Source of the DNA: Planctomycetota bacterium
GTDB taxonomy: Bacteria; Planctomycetota; Phycisphaerae; WQYP01; JAJZKY01
DNA length: 9,613 bases
Direction of reading: 5' to 3'
NCBI GenBank assembly: GCA_021803885.1
Contig: JAJZKY010000138.1
Span: 1-9,613, forward strand
The position numbers and the translations under genes were made by a program. Shown in pieces: positions 5,788-9,613 of this stretch. The notes under the pieces are model-generated. The model did no database searches. It saw only the letters and a list, made by a program, of their open reading frames with translations, and was not told where the DNA came from. The number at the start of each line of letters is the position of its first letter. The stretch's first letter is position 1.

Positions 5788-8700
5788 TTAATGTCCATGG
5801 GGAGAAACAATTCGCGGCTTTAATTGCAGATTTCTACTGCCGCCGCCAGCCAGCAACTTGACTACTTCATCCCTGGTGATGGAGGTTGTAGTTCCTTGAG
5901 ATTTACTGTTGTGGTGGTTGGTCAAGAGAATCGAATCAATGAGCATCAGGTGGCCTTCGACCTTTTCATAGATAAACACGCGATTGCCAAATGAACGGAT
6001 GGCTATAGGGTTGCTAAGAACCTGGTCCGACATGGCGGGAACTTTATTCTGATTCTGCGATTCCTCTGTATTGTCCATAACAGAAGAATAATACGGGGTA
6101 AACCAGTATCCGATCACGTTGGTGTTCAGCGGTGCCTGGCTGCGACTGATCGTTAGGGCGGTGGCATTGGAAGGGGCCTGAACGATTCGATAATTGCCGT
6201 CCGGCGTCAAACCGGAACCGTCAATGGCATAACTGCCGACAGGACTGGAATTAGTAGCAACAGTCGTAAATTCCAGTGTGCCGGTGGTGGAGTTGGCCTG
6301 GGTATCTGCTCCGACAAACCCGGTGATGCTCCCGGAAAGCAAAAGTATAGGCGATCCAAAGGTAATAGTGGTCGGTTGAGCGGTTTGTGTAAGCGTGGCC
6401 TGCGCGATATCCGCCGTCAGGCCCGTGGGTTGAGTCAGAGTGTAATTGCCCGCCGCAGCACCGGAAAGAGTCATGGCCGTGGTTACATCCTCTGTCCCGG
6501 CATTGGCACTGGCCAGGGTGCCCGTACTGTCATTGGCCAGTGTTACCACATCCGAGCCATAAATCGTCCCCGAGAGTGTGGCTCCAGTAAGGCTGATGCC
6601 GGTGGTGCCGTTGTACGTGCGGTTGACCACGCTGGTGCCGATTACCGTTAATGGAGCTTGGGTAATATTCGCTGTCAGCCCCGTGGGCTGGGTCAGAGTG
6701 TAATTGCCCGCCGCCGCACCGGAAAGCGTCATGGCCGTGGTTACACCCTCTGTCCCGGCATTGGCACTGGCCAGGGTGCCGGTGCTGTCATTGGCCAGTG
6801 TTACCACATCCGAGTTATAAATCGTTCCCGAGAGTGTGGCTCCGGTAAGATTGATGCTGGTAGTACCATTGTACGTGCGGTTGACCACGCTGGTGCCGAT
6901 TACCGTTAATGGGGCCTGGGTAATGTCCGCTGTCAGGCCCGTGGGCTGGGTCAGAGTGTAATTGGCCGCCGCCGCACCGGAAAGCGTCATGGTTGTGGTT
7001 ACATCCTCCAGTCCGGCATTGGCACTGGCCAGGGTGCCCGTACTGTCATTGGCCAGTGTTACCACATCCGAGTTATAAATTGTGCCCGCCAGGGTAGCTC
7101 CGGTAAGATTGATGCTGGTAGTACCATTGTACGTGCGGTTGACCACGCTGGTGCCGGATACCGTTAATGGAGCGGGGTTTATTGTCAATACTCCACCAAC
7201 CAACGTAATTTTATACCCCTGTTGATCGGACCATAGTTGCGGCGCAAAAGCACCGACGTTAATATCCCCGGCATAAGGGGTAGACAAACCAAACAGATTT
7301 CCAGACGTTGCGGCCCCGGAGACTGAATATGTCGGACTGTTGAGCGCCGCGGTGGAGCTGGCCCCATCGTAGGTCTGGCTAACGCCACCTGCGGTAATGG
7401 TTAGTGGCGTGAGGAAAGCGTTAAGCAATGGCGAGGTATGACCGTTATAGATCACCCATACCGGCGTTGTAAAATCAAAACCGCCAAAACTGCTTTGCTG
7501 CATCATCGCGCTGGATGTCAAACCCGTGGCGGAACCGCTGCCGCCACCCACACCCGAGCCGCTAAAGGTGCTGCTATCGTAATAACCATCCGTGACGGTG
7601 CCGCCGTTGTACCCCACCAGGCCGCCGACATCAATGCTGCCACTGACGCTGCCGGTGGCGTAAGCATCGGTGATGGTGCCGCCGTTGTAACCCACCAGAC
7701 CGCCGACGAAGGCGGCACCATCCGAAACGTTGCCGGTGGCGTAGCAATTGCTGATGCTCCCGCCATTGGTGTATCCCACCAACCCGCCTGCATAAGGATC
7801 AACACCATTGGCGGAAACGCTGCCAGTGGCGTAACAGTTTGTGATAGTCATATTATTGGCCTGTCCCACCAGGCCACCCCCCAAAGAAACGCCTCCGCCA
7901 GACACATTTCCTGTGGCATAGCAGTCCGCGATCATCCCACCGTCAGCATGGCCCACCAGCTCGCCGGCGTTGCAGATGCCGGTGGCAACCGTTACCGAGC
8001 CACCCACCAACCCCACATTTTCAACAACACCCCCGCTACCAACCTGGCCAAACAGGCCGGCATTAGCATCAGAGTTATTCTCTGTGAGATTGCTGATGGT
8101 GTTTCCCAACCCGTTAAAGGTTCCGCTAAATGCAGTGCTTTCGCCAAGCGGTGCGAAATTACTGATGGAGGATAAATTCAGATCGTTGGCCAGGGCATAA
8201 TGGCCGGCCAGGCCGCTATTCACAGCCTGCAATTGTGCCGGTGTGAAAATCAACGTGGACAAAAACGTGTCTGATCCTACATACACCTGCTGCTGTACTG
8301 TGCCAAAGGTGAGCAGGTACGGTGTAGTTTGATTGCTGACATTGCCCCACACACTGCTGGAAAAACCAGATGGCAGCGCTGCAGATAACTGGGCCGTGGT
8401 CAAACCCGCCGCGCCCGTAGTGGTGCCAGCGCCAATGCCAACTGCGGCTCCGGAGGTGGTTTTATCCCAATAACCATCGGTGATTGTGCCGCCGTTGTTG
8501 TACCCCACCAGGCCGCCGACAAAACTGCCACTGCCGCTGCTGGCGCTAACGCTGCAGGTGGCATAAGCATCGGTGATGGTGCCGCCGTTGTAACCCACCA
8601 GACCGCCGACATAACTGCCGCTGCCGCCGCTGACACTGCCGGTGGCATAAGCATCGATGATGGGGCCGTTGTTGTAACCCACCAGACCGCCGGTTAGGGA

Positions 8701-9613
8701 TTCTAAGCCACCGCTGCCATTAACGCTGCCGGTGGCGTAGGCATTGGTGATGGTGCCGCCGTTGTACCCCACCAGGCCACCGACATAGCTGTAGCTGCTG
8801 CTGCTAGTGCCACGGCTGCCGCTGACATTGCCGGTGGCGTAGGCGTCGATAATGGTGCCGTTGTTGACTCCCACCAGTCCACCGGCATTGCAACTGCCGC
8901 TGCTGCTAATAGCGTTACCGCTGACATTGCCGGTGGTGTAAACATTGGTGACGGTGCCACGGTTCCATCCCATCAGATCGCCGACGTCTCTGGTGTTGGC
9001 TGTGTCCGTTACTGAGCCACCCACCAGCCCCACATTGGCAATCGTACTGCCACTGCTGGTTTGACCAAATAAGCCCGCATAAGTCAGCGCCGATGAATTG
9101 ATGGTCAGGTTGCTGATGGTATGGCCCAACCCATTAAATGTTCCGGTGAATACGGTGCTTTCCCCAATCGGCGTAAAATTGCTGATGGAGGACAGATCAA
9201 TATCGTTGGCCAGGGCATAATGGCCGGCCAGGTCGCTATTCACCGCCTGCAACTGCGCCGGTGTGAAAATCAACGTGGACAAAAACGTGTCTGATCCTAC
9301 ATACACCTGTTGCTGCACTGTGCCAAAGGTGAGCAGATACGGTGTAGTTTGATTGTTCACATTGCCCCACACACTGCTGGAAAAACCCGTGGGCAGCGCT
9401 GCAGATAACTGGGCCGTGGTTAAACCCACCGCGCCCGTAGTGGTGCCAGCGCCAATGCCAACTGCGGCTCCGGAGGTGGTTTTATCCCAATAACCATCGG
9501 TGAGCGTGCCGCCGTCATTCCAGCCAATTACACCGCCATCATATGAACCGCTGGTTCCGGTGACAACGCCCGTTGCATATACATTGCTTAGCGTCGGAGT
9601 ATTCAATCCATTG
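5788..9613 (-). CDS. TpsA-like giant exoprotein/adhesin with GLUG, MBG and YDG repeats (5' end missing)
   Basis: This is a large secreted beta-helical protein, probably a filamentous-haemagglutinin-type adhesin or matrix protein. The frame is open to the window edge (at least 1274 codons), so the signal peptide and N-terminal TPS secretion domain are not visible. Residues below are numbered from the TTG at 9606. There is one GLUG motif near 25-36, a duplicated block at 32-200 and 372-539, GLUG arrays at about 207-379 and 545-678, an MBG-like domain at 734-811, three 86-residue YDG-type repeats at 812-1069, a second MBG-like segment at about 1070-1155, and a non-repetitive tail at 1156-1272. 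The composition is rich in Gly, Ser, Thr, Asn and Ala and poor in charged residues until the tail, which fits an exported repeat protein. It ends 42 bp before tpsB, its likely exporter. GLUG/YDG/MBG proteins are usually cell-surface or released adhesins; the specific ligand is unknown. Confidence 0.9.
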   Translation of the reverse strand, partial: NGLNTPTLSNVYATGVVTGTSGSYDGGVIGWNDGGTLTDGYWDKTTSGAAVGIGAGTTTGAVGLTTAQLSAALPTGFSSSVWGNVNNQTTPYLLTFGTVQQQVYVGSDTFLSTLIFTPAQLQAVNSDLAGHYALANDIDLSSISNFTPIGESTVFTGTFNGLGHTISNLTINSSALTYAGLFGQTSSGSTIANVGLVGGSVTDTANTRDVGDLMGWNRGTVTNVYTTGNVSGNAISSSGSCNAGGLVGVNNGTIIDAYATGNVSGSRGTSSSSYSYVGGLVGYNGGTITNAYATGSVNGSGGLESLTGGLVGYNNGPIIDAYATGSVSGGSGSYVGGLVGYNGGTITDAYATCSVSASSGSGSFVGGLVGYNNGGTITDGYWDKTTSGAAVGIGAGTTTGAAGLTTAQLSAALPSGFSSSVWGNVSNQTTPYLLTFGTVQQQVYVGSDTFLSTLIFTPAQLQAVNSGLAGHYALANDLNLSSISNFAPLGESTAFSGTFNGLGNTISNLTENNSDANAGLFGQVGSGGVVENVGLVGGSVTVATGICNAGELVGHADGGMIADCYATGNVSGGGVSLGGGLVGQANNMTITNCYATGSVSANGVDPYAGGLVGYTNGGSISNCYATGNVSDGAAFVGGLVGYNGGTITDAYATGSVSGSIDVGGLVGYNGGTVTDGYYDSSTFSGSGVGGGSGSATGLTSSAMMQQSSFGGFDFTTPVWVIYNGHTSPLLNAFLTPLTITAGGVSQTYDGASSTAALNSPTYSVSGAATSGNLFGLSTPYAGDINVGAFAPQLWSDQQGYKITLVGGVLTINPAPLTVSGTSVVNRTYNGTTSINLTGATLAGTIYNSDVVTLANDSTGTLASANAGLEDVTTTMTLSGAAAANYTLTQPTGLTADITQAPLTVIGTSVVNRTYNGTTSINLTGATLSGTIYNSDVVTLANDSTGTLASANAGTEGVTTAMTLSGAAAGNYTLTQPTGLTANITQAPLTVIGTSVVNRTYNGTTGISLTGATLSGTIYGSDVVTLANDSTGTLASANAGTEDVTTAMTLSGAAAGNYTLTQPTGLTADIAQATLTQTAQPTTITFGSPILLLSGSITGFVGADTQANSTTGTLEFTTVATNSSPVGSYAIDGSGLTPDGNYRIVQAPSNATALTISRSQAPLNTNVIGYWFTPYYSSVMDNTEESQNQNKVPAMSDQVLSNPIAIRSFGNRVFIYEKVEGHLMLIDSILLTNHHNSKSQGTTTSITRDEVVKLLAGGGSRNLQLKPRIVSPHGH
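6400..7173 (-). repeat. Three tandem 258-bp YDG-type repeats
   Basis: Three exact-length units (6400-6657, 6658-6915, 6916-7173) each encode 86 residues. Each begins APLTV, continues VVNRTYNGTT and LTGATL, then SDVVTLANDSTGTLASANAG, and ends NYTLTQPTGLTA. The period is exact (the ACCGTTAATGG landmark recurs at 258-bp spacing) and only scattered base changes separate the units. They match the YDG-type repeat known from TPS adhesins. This near-identity suggests recent expansion or ongoing gene conversion. Confidence 0.9.
7174..7407 (-). other. MBG-like domain coding segment
   Basis: Residues 734-811 of the exoprotein run from PLTITAGGVSQTYDGASS to GYKITLVGGVLTIN. The Q-TYDG start and the G-Y-I-V-G-LTI end are characteristic of MBG (mostly beta-galactin-like) domains that occur next to YDG repeats in large surface proteins. 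A related, more diverged segment follows the YDG repeats at about 6142-6399 (TITFGSPILLLSGSITGFVG to NYRIVQAPSNATALTIS). Confidence 0.65.
7573..7974 (-). repeat. GLUG repeat array 2
   Basis: About five GLUG motifs (residues 545-678) follow the pattern G-G-L-V-G-x-N-x-G-T-I-T-x-x-Y-A-T-G-x-V-S-G, with spacings of about 22-30 residues. The variants include GELVGHADGG, GGLVGQANN, GGLVGYTNGG and two GGLVGYNGG. Such motifs form rungs of a right-handed beta-helix. Three consecutive units carry Cys before YATG. Confidence 0.85.
7990..8493 (-). repeat. Internal duplication, copy B (504 bp)
   Basis: Residues 372-539 repeat residues 32-200 at a distance of 1020 bp (340 residues). The block runs from GGTITDGYWDKTTSG through FTPAQLQAVNS and GTFNGLGNTISNLT to NVGLVGGSVT. 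Positions 8409-8483 are identical over 75 bp to 9429-9503, while the end near 8000-8090 has diverged and lost three bases net. Confidence 0.88.
8470..8988 (-). repeat. GLUG repeat array 1
   Basis: Six GLUG-type motifs (residues about 207-379) are present: GDLMGWNRG, GGLVGVNNG, GGLVGYNGG, GGLVGYNNG, GGLVGYNGG and GGLVGYNNGG. Each is followed by a YATGxVSG-like strand, and Ser/Gly-rich loops of variable length separate them. The loops hold short Ser-codon runs, which are likely places for length variation. Confidence 0.85.
9007..9513 (-). repeat. Internal duplication, copy A (507 bp)
   Basis: This copy encodes residues 32-200 of the visible exoprotein and matches the copy 1020 bp further along the gene. 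The C-terminal part of the block (GTFNGLGHTISNLTI to NVGLVGGSVT) is the usual cap that precedes a GLUG array, so array plus cap was duplicated as one module. Another array probably lies upstream of the window, since a GLUG motif (GVIGWNDGGTLT) precedes this copy. Confidence 0.88.

Noticed and set aside
6376..6909. Two similar plus-strand frames opposite the YDG repeats
   Set aside because: Their similarity to each other simply mirrors the 258-bp tandem repeats of the minus-strand coding sequence.
7573..8988. CRISPR-like pattern of short repeated motifs (GCCGCCGTTGTA-CCCACCAG)
   Set aside because: The repeats are in frame, degenerate and variably spaced, and encode GLUG motifs of one protein; there are no uniform spacers.

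Overview
The window suggests a Gram-negative bacterium with an outer membrane: it carries a TolC-type outer-membrane factor, an Omp85/TpsB transporter whose last residue is Phe, and a very large secreted repeat protein. By eye the base composition is moderately GC-rich and similar across the genes. The class cannot be fixed from sequence alone. The gap near 3.5-3.8 kb holds palindromic stretches that resemble extragenic repeats I associate with Planctomycetota and related PVC bacteria, but this is a weak inference.

Positions 1-3451, plus strand, form one operon-like block for a MacAB-TolC-like export system. It runs from the 3' end of a periplasmic adaptor (MacA/HlyD family), through a MacB-type FtsX permease without a fused ATPase, to a TolC-family outer-membrane lipoprotein. 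The permease and TolC genes overlap by 8 bp. No ATP-binding subunit lies in the window, so it should be encoded upstream or elsewhere.

Positions 3452-3984 hold no convincing gene. This gap separates two convergent transcription units. It contains a perfect 14-bp inverted repeat bounding about 180 bp, a 10-bp hairpin and a branched palindromic cluster.

Positions 3985-9613, minus strand, form a two-partner (type Vb) secretion locus in the order tpsA then tpsB, 42 bp apart. The TpsA-like exoprotein is cut by the window edge, and 1274 residues are visible. It consists of two GLUG repeat arrays linked by a 168-residue internal duplication, an MBG-like domain, three tandem 86-residue YDG-type repeats, a second MBG-like domain and a non-repetitive C-terminal tail. 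The TpsB transporter has a signal peptide, two POTRA domains and a barrel with the VRGY motif.

Both units are envelope export machines of recognisable families. The most unusual material is the recent internal duplication in the adhesin, a regularly spaced set of cysteines in one GLUG array, and the palindrome-rich gap. I see no clearly new system.
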